From the NCBI GenBank assembly GCA_026707325.1, contig JAPOXA010000168.1, positions 1 through 50,490 on the forward strand: a stretch of 50,490 nucleotides of DNA, written 5' to 3'. Origin of the DNA: Acidobacteriota bacterium (GTDB taxonomy: Bacteria; Acidobacteriota; Thermoanaerobaculia; Multivoradales; Multivoraceae). The position numbers were made by a program, and so were the translations under genes. The notes beneath the pieces are model-generated. The model was not told the DNA's origin. It saw only the letters and a list, made by a program, of their open reading frames with translations, and did no database searches. This document shows, piece after piece, positions 8,207 to 16,545 of the stretch; position 1 is the stretch's first letter, and each line of letters starts with the position of its first letter.

Positions 8207-9463
8207 CTACCAGTCCCGTGAATCCTCGTCGTGGAGGGTAGTCGGCAACGCGTACGAGTGCTCGATCTCGCCGAGATCCGACGCATCCAGCAACGCGTCG
8301 AACCGCTTCATCGACCGGTTCGCGAACAGGCGGGGGAGCAGTTTCAGGGCCGCCTTCTCCGCTCTGTTCCTCAGGAACAGCAGGGGTACCTGCTTGACGA
8401 ACCGCGACTTGGGGAATCTGAAGGAGTCCGCCAGGTCGTTGCCGATCAGCTCCCGCGAAACCTGGTAGATGAACGTCGCCATCTCGCGGCGTTCCTTCGT
8501 CTCCCTGAATCCGAGCAGAATGGGTGCGCTGTTGATGATGCTGTTGGCCATGATGATCGCGTCGTCGTCCGGGGGCGGCTCGCACGTCGCCGCGATCTCG
8601 AAGACGCGGCACGCCGAGGCCTGGTCATGGAACATGATGGTTTCGGGTATTCCCATGACGAGTCCCGTGTATCTCCACACGTGGACGTAGGCATCCTTCT
8701 CCTCCAGGCTGAAGTCTCCACCCAGGCGCGCAACATGATGCATCAGGCGGCCTGAGAAGGCGGCCGCACCCAGCAGCATGTGCGCCGCGCTGAGCGGCAT
8801 TCCGTGTTCCGCAGTGTCCCATTCGTCCGACTGCTTGAGCAGCATTCTCGCCTGGGCATGCACCAGGCGGATGCGCAGGCTCAGCTTCCAGGCGTCGCCG
8901 CCAGGCTCCAGACCGCCCGGCATGAACTGCTCGGTCAACTGCAGGGTGTTCTGCTTGAGCCGGCGGACGCCGTTCAGGATGATCCGGCTGCGGATGCGGA
9001 ACGACTTGCTGATCAGGGTGGAGAAACCCTCGACGATGGCGCCGCCCACGAGTCCTCCGAGGACCATGTCCGAGTTGCGGAGGAAGGCGCGGGTGGCCGT
9101 CATGGCGATTTCCGGGTCGAACCAGTCGGGGACGACGGCCGAGGACTCGATGAGTTCCCGGAGAGCCTCGGGCGTGTCCTTCGGTGGATCGTGGTGTTGG
9201 TCGACGGTTCTGGAGATCGTGCGGTGAACGTGCTGGGGTTCGACGACCGCGGCCAGTTGTTCGACCGCGTGGTCGGCCAGGGGGTCGCCCTGAGTCGTGT
9301 AGCGGATGTAGCGCTCCGCCAGGTCCGGATCCAGCGCCCGGGCAGCCTTGTAGCCGTCGACGTAGCAGGCCGGGATGTCGAAGGCCGGCGTCGGGGCGGT
9401 CGGTTCCCCGGTCGTTGGGCGAGCCGCTTCTGTTCCGGCCGCGGCCTGGCCCGTAGTGCCCAT
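8207..9463 (-). CDS. Oxygenase MpaB / latex-clearing-protein family (DUF2236)
   Basis: The 418-residue protein resembles the DUF2236 family of heme-binding oxygenases, which includes fungal MpaB and bacterial rubber oxygenase Lcp. Supporting segments are NSDMVLGGLVGGAIVEGF, the RIRLVHAQARMLL helix with its His/Arg, a GMPLSAAHMLLGAAAFS stretch, and HDQASACRVFE. No signal peptide is visible; the first about 28 residues are low-complexity Ala/Thr/Pro. Known relatives cleave isoprenoid double bonds (the farnesyl side chain in mycophenolic acid synthesis, or polyisoprene). Tail-to-tail adjacency with squalene synthase makes an isoprenoid substrate plausible, but that is inference. Confidence 0.8.
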   Translation of the reverse strand: MGTTGQAAAGTEAARPTTGEPTAPTPAFDIPACYVDGYKAARALDPDLAERYIRYTTQGDPLADHAVEQLAAVVEPQHVHRTISRTVDQHHDPPKDTPEALRELIESSAVVPDWFDPEIAMTATRAFLRNSDMVLGGLVGGAIVEGFSTLISKSFRIRSRIILNGVRRLKQNTLQLTEQFMPGGLEPGGDAWKLSLRIRLVHAQARMLLKQSDEWDTAEHGMPLSAAHMLLGAAAFSGRLMHHVARLGGDFSLEEKDAYVHVWRYTGLVMGIPETIMFHDQASACRVFEIAATCEPPPDDDAIIMANSIINSAPILLGFRETKERREMATFIYQVSRELIGNDLADSFRFPKSRFVKQVPLLFLRNRAEKAALKLLPRLFANRSMKRFDALLDASDLGEIEHSYALPTTLHDEDSRDW

Positions 9464-9624
9464 GCCGGATGGAGTCTAGTCGGCGTTCAGCGCTTCCCAT
9501 GCGGTTTCGGGCTGGCGCCGTGGAGTCCGGTAGAGCTCGTGACATGGGCGCGGCCCGGCAATCGAGATGTGGTACGGTGTTGCAACTAGTACTCACCAGA
9601 ACCCGAACCGAGGAGACCCGATCC

Positions 9625-11034
9625 ATGAAGCAGGCGCTCGCTTTGCTGATGATCCTCGCGCTCGCCGCTCCGCTCGCGGCGGCGAACAACAACGACGTTC
9701 CCCAGGACACGCCGACCTACTACGGCGACGTGCAGACGGTGCTGGAGCAGAAGTGCCAGGTCTGCCACCGCCCGAACGGCGCGAACCTGGGCGGCATGGT
9801 GGCGCCGATGGCGTTCACGAGCTACCAGGAGACGCGACCCTGGGCGCGCTCGATCGCCCGTCAGGTCGAGTCCGGCCTGATGCCGCCGTGGCACGCCGCG
9901 CCGCGGCACCACGGCGTGTTCGAGAACGAGCGCTCGCTGACGGCCGAGCAGCGGGCCACCCTGGTCGCCTGGGCCAGGGGCGGCGCGCCGATGGGCAACG
10001 CTGCCGATGCACCGCCGGCCAAGGTGTGGGAACGCAGCGACGGCTGGACGATCGGCGAACCGGACCTGGTCATGGACATGGGCCAGGACTTCTTCGTCGA
10101 GGATGACGTTCGCGACCAGTACGTCAACTTCGAGACCGTGATCACGGAGGAGATGCTGCCCGAGCCGCGCTGGATCAAGGCGGTCGAGTTCCGTCCGGGC
10201 GGCCCGGTCGTGCATCACATCATCGCGCGTCCCTTCGGCGGCATCGCTCCGGGCAACGACCCGACGGTTCACCACGACGGCTTCGGCACCCTGGTCAAGC
10301 CGGGCACCACGATCCGCTGGAACATGCACTACCACAAGGAACCCGGGCCGGGCACCGGCACCTGGGACCGTTCCTCGGTGGCGCTTCGCTTCTACCCCAA
10401 GGACTACGAGCCGGACCATGTGATGCAGAGCAAGTCGATGGGCAAGTTCGACTTCGAGATTCCGCCCGGCGACTCGAACTACGTGGCCAGGACGACGACG
10501 AAGTTCGAGCGCGACGCGCTGCTGCTCGGCTACACGCCGCACATGCACCTGCGCGGCAAGTCGGCCCACTACCTGGCGAAGTACCCGGACGGCACCGAAG
10601 AGGTTCTGCTTGACGTGCCCCGGTACGACTTCAACTGGCAGACCCACTACAAGTACCCGGCCGGCGGCAAGAAGATCCCGGCGGGGACCGAGATCGAGCT
10701 GACGATGTCGTGGGACAACTCGGCGGACAACCCGTCGAATCCCGATCCGACCGCGACCGTCGTCTACGGCGGCCCGACCACGGCCGAGATGATGTTCGGC
10801 TTCGTCTCCTACGCCGACGCCGAGCCCGGCTACAACCCCTCCAACACCGGCTTCCTGAGTCAGCAGCGGTTCAACCGCGAGCAGTTCAGGAAGACCATCA
10901 AGGAGCGTTTCGGAGTCGACTGGGACTCGCTCAGCGAAGAGGAGCAGGGCGAGATCTTCCGCCGGTACCGCAGGCAGCAGCGTCAGGGAGCGGATAGCGA
11001 CGCCGGCGAAGGCACGGTCAGCGGCGGCGAGTAG
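9625..11034 (+). CDS. Exported cytochrome c / copper type II (PHM-like) monooxygenase fusion
   Basis: The protein has 469 residues from ATG 9625, with an AGGAGA ribosome site eight bases upstream. A signal peptide (1-20) is followed by a c-type heme domain with CQVCH at residues 44-48. A second part resembles copper type II ascorbate-dependent monooxygenases, with clustered His motifs VVHHIIA, NMHYHKE and YTPHMHLRG, plus a late TTAEMMFGFVSY segment whose Met could be the CuM ligand. Such proteins are expected in the periplasm. The natural substrate is unknown; the heme domain could deliver electrons in place of ascorbate. An upstream in-frame start would lack the signal context. A strong hairpin follows the gene. 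Confidence 0.82.
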   Translation: MKQALALLMILALAAPLAAANNNDVPQDTPTYYGDVQTVLEQKCQVCHRPNGANLGGMVAPMAFTSYQETRPWARSIARQVESGLMPPWHAAPRHHGVFENERSLTAEQRATLVAWARGGAPMGNAADAPPAKVWERSDGWTIGEPDLVMDMGQDFFVEDDVRDQYVNFETVITEEMLPEPRWIKAVEFRPGGPVVHHIIARPFGGIAPGNDPTVHHDGFGTLVKPGTTIRWNMHYHKEPGPGTGTWDRSSVALRFYPKDYEPDHVMQSKSMGKFDFEIPPGDSNYVARTTTKFERDALLLGYTPHMHLRGKSAHYLAKYPDGTEEVLLDVPRYDFNWQTHYKYPAGGKKIPAGTEIELTMSWDNSADNPSNPDPTATVVYGGPTTAEMMFGFVSYADAEPGYNPSNTGFLSQQRFNREQFRKTIKERFGVDWDSLSEEEQGEIFRRYRRQQRQGADSDAGEGTVSGGE

Positions 11035-11064
11035 CTCGCGTCGCAGTCGCTTCGTGAAATCGAC

Positions 11065-11096
11065 AACCCCGCCCCGGCCTCGGCCGCGGCGGGGTT
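11065..11096. terminator. GC-rich hairpin between convergent genes (candidate bidirectional terminator)
   Basis: The perfect 9-bp inverted repeat AACCCCGCC (11065-11073) / GGCGGGGTT (11088-11096) has a 14-base loop. It sits 30 bases after the stop of the cytochrome c/PHM gene and six bases before the end of convergent recD. There is no long T-run, so strength is uncertain. Confidence 0.6.
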
Positions 11097-11101
11097 CGTC
11101 G

Positions 11102-12862
11102 TTAGCGGAGCCGGTCGAGGAGGCCGGTGGCGCGGGAGGTCGTCCGCATGACGGCCGCGCGGACGGCCTCTTCTCCGGCCAGCACCGTCACGGTGTTCCG
11201 GGCTCTGGTTACCGCCGTATAGAAGAGCTCCCTCGTGTTGACACGCGACGCGGCGTCTCCCGGAATGAACACGAGCTCGTCGTACTCCGAGCCCTGGGCG
11301 CGGTGGACCGTCAACGCGAAGAAGCTCTCGTGCTGCGGCAGGCGTGCCGGTGAGACCAGGTAGCGCTCGCCGTCGTGGTCCAGGTCCGGGAACCAGACGC
11401 GGGGATGTCCCGAGTCGCCGGCAACCACGACGCCGGTGTCGCCGTTCGAGAGGTTGGTCTGCCGATCATTGCGGCTGACGATGATCGGTCGTCCGACGTA
11501 GAACTCGTCGTGCTCGGTCCGGCGCCCCGCTTCGGCCAGGCGGCGCTCGACTAGGCGGTTGAAGCGGTCGGTGCCGAAGGGGCCTCGCCGGTGGCTGCAC
11601 AGGACCCGCTCGGCCGGGAACGGATCGGTGCTCATGGGGTTCTTCGCGAGCGTCGCCATGTGGTCGGCCCACTTCCCTGCGCTCCTTCGGGCAAACTCGT
11701 CGAAGGCGGCCTCGTCCTCCAGTGGATCGAGTCGGATCCTGGCGTCGCCGCTGCCCCGGAGGACGGTGAGCGCGCCGTCGGCGTCGCCCCCGACCACGGC
11801 CCGGGCGAGCCGGCCGATGCCGGAGCGCTTGTCGAAGCGGTAGTTCTTCGTCAGGGTTGTCACGCAGCGCTCCAGTGAGCCCCGGTCGCCCGCCTTGCAC
11901 AGATCGCTGAAGACGGAACCCGGTTCCACCGAAGCCAACTGGTCCGCATCGCCGAGGAGGATCAGACGGCAATGTCCCGGCAGCGCGGCCGCCAGGCGGA
12001 CCATCAACTGCAGGTCGGCCATCGAGCACTCGTCGACGACCAGGCCGTCGAGGCGGTCCATCCGGCTGGTCCGGCTCGCCAGCAGGCGGTGAATGGTCCA
12101 CGCCTCGGCCGGGAACTCGCGGAGCCCGGGTATCCGGTCCAGGAGGCGCCGGCTCAGCTTCCCGCGGACCGATTCCTGGATGCGCGATGCGGCCTTGCCG
12201 GTCGGCGCCGCGAGACCGATCCGGCGTGGGTGGGCCAGGCCGGCGTCGACCAGCGCGGCGATCAGCTTGGCCGCGAGCGTCGTCTTGCCGGTGCCGGGGC
12301 CGCCGGTGACGATGCACAGGCGCCGCTCCAGGGCGATGCGAAGGGCGGCGACCGCTTCGGGGGTTCGGTCCTCCCCCTGGTCGAAGACCCGGGCGATCGT
12401 GGATTCGGCCGGAGTAGGGTGATCCCGGTTCACCGCCAGGGCGAGCAGGTGCGCCGCCAGCTCGCGTTCGGCGTGGAACAGGCGGTGCAGGTAGAGGCGG
12501 TCACGGTCCAGGATGAGCGGTCGGTCGTTCGCCGCGTCGCCATCGGCGGCCACGACGGGGCTTTGGGTCAGTGCTTCGAGGAGGGCGGCCCTTCCGGGTA
12601 GTGCGACCCTCTGCAGTTCGGGCCCCAGCGTGTTCCCGGTGCGGCCCGAATCGGGTCGTTCCACGAGGGCGGGGACGGGTTTGCCGGCGTTTCCGAGAGC
12701 GAGGCAGGCGTGGCCGTTCCGGTGAAGCGCGCTCGTCGTCGCGGCTACCAGCGCCACGTCCTCGCCGGCGCCGAGGTCCATCGTCAACCGGGCGAAGTAG
12801 CGGTCGATGTCGGCGAGAACGCCCGCTTCGGTCAGCGCATCGATCCGGGCGTGGCTGGTCAT
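11102..12862 (-). CDS. recD: Exodeoxyribonuclease V subunit alpha (RecD helicase)
   Basis: The 586-residue SF1 helicase has Walker A GGPGTGKTT at residues 187-195, a DECSMAD Walker B, GDADQLASVEPG (motif III) and a C-terminal LTVHRAQGSEYDELVFI followed by YTAVTRARN (motifs V/VI). An N-terminal about 150-residue region matches the RecD interaction domain. RecD is the 5'-3' motor of the RecBCD break-repair nuclease. Its ATG overlaps the recB stop (ATGA), so recC, recB and recD are translationally coupled. Confidence 0.96.
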   Translation of the reverse strand: MTSHARIDALTEAGVLADIDRYFARLTMDLGAGEDVALVAATTSALHRNGHACLALGNAGKPVPALVERPDSGRTGNTLGPELQRVALPGRAALLEALTQSPVVAADGDAANDRPLILDRDRLYLHRLFHAERELAAHLLALAVNRDHPTPAESTIARVFDQGEDRTPEAVAALRIALERRLCIVTGGPGTGKTTLAAKLIAALVDAGLAHPRRIGLAAPTGKAASRIQESVRGKLSRRLLDRIPGLREFPAEAWTIHRLLASRTSRMDRLDGLVVDECSMADLQLMVRLAAALPGHCRLILLGDADQLASVEPGSVFSDLCKAGDRGSLERCVTTLTKNYRFDKRSGIGRLARAVVGGDADGALTVLRGSGDARIRLDPLEDEAAFDEFARRSAGKWADHMATLAKNPMSTDPFPAERVLCSHRRGPFGTDRFNRLVERRLAEAGRRTEHDEFYVGRPIIVSRNDRQTNLSNGDTGVVVAGDSGHPRVWFPDLDHDGERYLVSPARLPQHESFFALTVHRAQGSEYDELVFIPGDAASRVNTRELFYTAVTRARNTVTVLAGEEAVRAAVMRTTSRATGLLDRLR

Positions 12863-15800
12863 GGCGCTTCGCCGAAGCAGGAGTCGATCGTTTCGATGCA
12901 GGCGCGGGACGGACGGTCGTGGAAGACGCCGCTGCCGGGTGCGTTCGGCCTCATGCCGCGCAGGAACAGGTAGAAGGCGCCGCCGACGTGGCGGTCGTAG
13001 TCGTAGTCGGGGAGTCGCAGCGCCAGCAGGCGGTGCAGGGCGGTCAGGTACAGCAGGTACTGGAGGTGGTAGCCGTGGAGGCGCATCGACTGCGCGATCG
13101 CCGCCTCCGAGTACGAGGCGAGGTCCGGACCGAGCCAGTTCGACTTGTAGTCGATGACGTACCAGCGGCCGTCGTGCCGGGCCACCAGATCGATGAAGCC
13201 GTGCAGGAAGCCCTCGATCTCGTCATCGCCCGCGGCAAGCCGGTGCTCGTAGCCGTGCTCTTCGAGGCAGTGCGCGAGTGCCGCGCGCTGGAGCTTGCGG
13301 AGCGGCAGGTGGAACTCCAGCTCGGCGATCGGCTGCTTGAGGTCGGAGAGCCGGAAGACGGCGCCGGCCTCGCCGGGGGGCACAAGGGGCGTTTCGAGGC
13401 CGTTCTCGACCAGGGTCCGAACGACCGGCAGCCACTTGTCCTGGAATCCGTAGCGGATGAGCGCCGTCTCGCACGTCCGCTCCAGGCTCCCGGCGTCCGC
13501 GTCGTCCAGATGCCGTTCGAAGATGTGGTGCAGGCACCGGCCGGAACGGCCTCCGGCGGGGAAGGTGAAGACGGTCGGCCCCTCTTCTTCCGGCTCGGAC
13601 ACGCGGGCGGACGCCGTCTCCTCGACGGCCGCCTCCTCCTCTTCCTCGGGGAGATCGACGTCGTCGCGGTCTCGCGCGAAGACGCCGCCGCCGGCCGAGA
13701 GGGCGGAGTAGCTGGTCCGCTGCCGGATCCGTTCGAGCGGGCGCTCCAGTTTGCGGGCCTTCATGGATTCTGCTGGTTCGTCTCCGGTCGCGGGCTCGGC
13801 CTCGTCGTCCGGCGCCTCGTCGATCATCCGCACCGAGACGGCACCGGCTACCCGGTTCGCGAAGGCCTCCACCTCCGCGTGCCACTCGCCCGCGGCGAGC
13901 CCCCTCACCCGGGCGGCGTTGTCCTTCAGATCCTGGGCGGCGCTGGCGTCGTCGCCGCCTTCGCGGCCGTGGAGGAGCCAGGCCAGCGGCGCGTGTTCGG
14001 CCCCACCGTCGGGTGACCAGGTCACCACGCAGCGGTGCTCGGCCCGGGTCAGCGCCACGTAGAGCAGTCGCAGCTCGTCGGCGTGCTCTTCGATGTGTTC
14101 GCGGTCGTAGGCGTCGTCCGACGGGTCGAGATCGAGCACCGGCGTCTGGCGCTCGGCGTCGTAGTACTCGGCCGTCGGCTGCCGCCGCCCGCCTGTCGCC
14201 TGCGCGCGGCCGTCCCAGGCGAACGGGTAGAAGACGGCCGGGAACTCGAGGCCCTTGGCCCGGTGGGCGGTGACGATCTTGACCAGGTTCTCGTCGCTTT
14301 CGAGGCGAAGCTGGGCGGTCTCGTCGGCGTTCTGCGCGTCCCCCCTGGCCTGCCTGAACCAGTCGAGGAGACCCTGGCGCGAAGGCCGCCGCCGGACCTC
14401 CGCTTCGTGGAGCAGGTCGGTGAGGTGCAGATAGTTCGTCAACCGCCGCGGACCGTTCGGATAGGCAAGCAGGTTCGCCGAGCAGTCGGTGCGGTCGCCG
14501 GCGAACAGGATTCGCCGCATCATCGTGGCGATGCCGTGCTCCTGCCAGTTTTGGGCCCACTCGCGCGCCAGACTCCGCCACTCGCTCCAGGCGTCATCGT
14601 CGTCGCGCAGCGCGGCGAGCGACTGCATGTCGAGGCCGAACAGGTCGGCGGCCAGCGCCCCGCGGAGCAGTTGCGTCGCGTTGTATTCCGATTCGTCCAG
14701 GCAGAGGGCGTGGAGGAGGCGATGGAGGCTGCCCGCCTCCTCGGATTGGAAGATGTTGTCCGTGCCCATCTCGACGCTGTCGATCCCGAGCCGGCGCAGC
14801 GCGGCCGCCACCTCCTTGCCCTGGTCGCCCTTGCGGACGAGCACGGCGATGTCGCGGGCGGCCAGGGGCTTGGGCCGTTCGCCGCCCTCCAGTGTCGCCC
14901 GGCCATGCTTCCCCAGGGCGATCAGCCGCGCGATGTCGCGGGCGGCGAGTTCCGCGGCGAGGGTCGTCAGCGCCGGCTTGGTTCGGCCTCGGCCTCCCGT
15001 CCCGGGGATCAGGACGAGCTGGAACGGGGTCCCGTCGTCCTCCTCGTCCTGGACGACGAGTTCCACGCGCTCCCGGTCGGGCGGCGCCGCCGCCGAGAAC
15101 GAGAAGTCGGAGAGGACGAACGGCTGCGGCCGCGCGAAGAGCCCGTTGACGGCGCGGATGAGCTCGGGCGTCGAGCGGTAGTTGTGTTCCAGGTTCAGCG
15201 GTTCGCCTGACGCGCCGAGGCGTTTCCGGGCTTCCAGGTAGGCGAAGACGTCCGCGCCTCGGAAGCGGTAGATCGACTGCTTCGGGTCGCCGACGACGAA
15301 GAGCCGGCCGCCGGCGCCGCTTGGGTAGATCGTCTCGAAGATCCGTGCCTGCAGGCGGTCCGTGTCCTGGAACTCGTCGATCAGGGCGACGGGGTACCGG
15401 GACCGGATTCGACCGGCGAGTTCCGTTCCCCGGGGTCCGACGAGCGCGCGGTGCAGTTCGACGAGCAGGGCGTCGAAGCTCAGGCTGCGGTCGACCTGGG
15501 TGGTGTGCTTCAGGGACCGGCCGGCGTCCTCCAGGAGGCTGCGGCGCTGGCTTGCGAGCCAGAGGTCACCGTACTCCTTTCCCGCCTCGCCGACGCGGTC
15601 GAAGCAGTCGAAGAGAGGGTCGGACGGCGGCGGTGGCTTTCCCCGCTTGAGCAGACCGTCTCTGAGCGCCGTGGCGCCGAAGGCGCCGGCGCAGTCCGGG
15701 GCGAGTTCCTCCGGGACGCCGGCATCGAACGCCTCCCTGACCGTCCTTGCGCGTACGCGTACGGGCGTCTTCTTCCGCGCGGTCCATCGAGACGGATCGG

Positions 15801-16545
15801 CAATCTCCAGAAACGCCTGCCGCTGCGCGGGGTCGGACCATGCGTGTTGGGCGGCGCGGACCGCTTCCAGCCACGCACTCCGCCTGGACTCCAGGGCGTC
15901 AGGCAACTCCTCCGGCGAGCAGACACCCCGAATGTCCTGGGCCTTGGCGTGATGGCCGTCGACCCAGGTCGTCGTGTCCTCGTTCTGGACGAACTTCTTC
16001 GACTTCGCGTACTCGAGCAACGGGATGGGTGCGTCGACCATCCGGCGGCGCCAGAAGTCGCGCGTGGCGTCCCCGACGGCCAGAGCGTCGTCTCCGCTGA
16101 CGTCGAACGAGAAGGGGGTGCCAGCATGCAGCGCGAACTCGGCGAGGGTCCGCTGGCAGAAGCCGTGGATCGTCGTGATGTTGGCCCGGTCGAGGTCTCG
16201 AACGGCACGGGTGAGGTGTTCCAGCGCGTCCGCGTCGCGGATCCCGCACTGCGACCAGTGCCGTCGCAGTTTGCCGGCCTGGGAGGCGGCGTCCACCTCG
16301 GCGCCCGAGACCGCTCGTCGAGCCGCCTGGAGGAGCCGCCGCACGCGCGTTCGCAGTTCGCCGGCGGCGGAGATCGTGAAGGTCACGATCAGGAGCCGGT
16401 CGATACGGGTGCCCTCCTCGACGATCAGGCGGGCGACCAGGGTGGTCAGCGCATACGTCTTCCCGGTACCGGCGCTTGCCTGGATCAGAAGGTCGGCGTC
16501 GAGCGGCCGGCTGAAGGCGTCGCCGCGCCCGGTCTGCGCGGTCAC
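12859..16545 (-). CDS. recB: Exodeoxyribonuclease V subunit beta (RecB helicase-nuclease)
   Basis: From GTG 16545, which overlaps the recC stop as GTGA, the product has 1228 residues. Walker A is ASAGTGKT at residues 23-30, soon after the start. Helicase motifs follow (LLIVTFTISAAGELRTR, ALIDEFQDTD, FVVGDPKQSIYRFRGADVFAYL, TAHRAKGLEFPAVFYP, LYVALTRAEHR). The C-terminal nuclease domain contains GRCLHHIFERHL, GFIDLVARHDGRW and the catalytic DYKSN (about 1132-1136). A further upstream start (16722) would lie inside recC. The 3'-5' helicase and nuclease act with RecC and RecD on DNA ends. Confidence 0.96.
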   Translation of the reverse strand: MTAQTGRGDAFSRPLDADLLIQASAGTGKTYALTTLVARLIVEEGTRIDRLLIVTFTISAAGELRTRVRRLLQAARRAVSGAEVDAASQAGKLRRHWSQCGIRDADALEHLTRAVRDLDRANITTIHGFCQRTLAEFALHAGTPFSFDVSGDDALAVGDATRDFWRRRMVDAPIPLLEYAKSKKFVQNEDTTTWVDGHHAKAQDIRGVCSPEELPDALESRRSAWLEAVRAAQHAWSDPAQRQAFLEIADPSRWTARKKTPVRVRARTVREAFDAGVPEELAPDCAGAFGATALRDGLLKRGKPPPPSDPLFDCFDRVGEAGKEYGDLWLASQRRSLLEDAGRSLKHTTQVDRSLSFDALLVELHRALVGPRGTELAGRIRSRYPVALIDEFQDTDRLQARIFETIYPSGAGGRLFVVGDPKQSIYRFRGADVFAYLEARKRLGASGEPLNLEHNYRSTPELIRAVNGLFARPQPFVLSDFSFSAAAPPDRERVELVVQDEEDDGTPFQLVLIPGTGGRGRTKPALTTLAAELAARDIARLIALGKHGRATLEGGERPKPLAARDIAVLVRKGDQGKEVAAALRRLGIDSVEMGTDNIFQSEEAGSLHRLLHALCLDESEYNATQLLRGALAADLFGLDMQSLAALRDDDDAWSEWRSLAREWAQNWQEHGIATMMRRILFAGDRTDCSANLLAYPNGPRRLTNYLHLTDLLHEAEVRRRPSRQGLLDWFRQARGDAQNADETAQLRLESDENLVKIVTAHRAKGLEFPAVFYPFAWDGRAQATGGRRQPTAEYYDAERQTPVLDLDPSDDAYDREHIEEHADELRLLYVALTRAEHRCVVTWSPDGGAEHAPLAWLLHGREGGDDASAAQDLKDNAARVRGLAAGEWHAEVEAFANRVAGAVSVRMIDEAPDDEAEPATGDEPAESMKARKLERPLERIRQRTSYSALSAGGGVFARDRDDVDLPEEEEEAAVEETASARVSEPEEEGPTVFTFPAGGRSGRCLHHIFERHLDDADAGSLERTCETALIRYGFQDKWLPVVRTLVENGLETPLVPPGEAGAVFRLSDLKQPIAELEFHLPLRKLQRAALAHCLEEHGYEHRLAAGDDEIEGFLHGFIDLVARHDGRWYVIDYKSNWLGPDLASYSEAAIAQSMRLHGYHLQYLLYLTALHRLLALRLPDYDYDRHVGGAFYLFLRGMRPNAPGSGVFHDRPSRACIETIDSCFGEAP

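Noticed and set aside
12571..14016. Plus-strand frame of 481 codons over recD/recB
   Set aside because: The composition is that of an antisense shadow; both minus-strand genes are complete.
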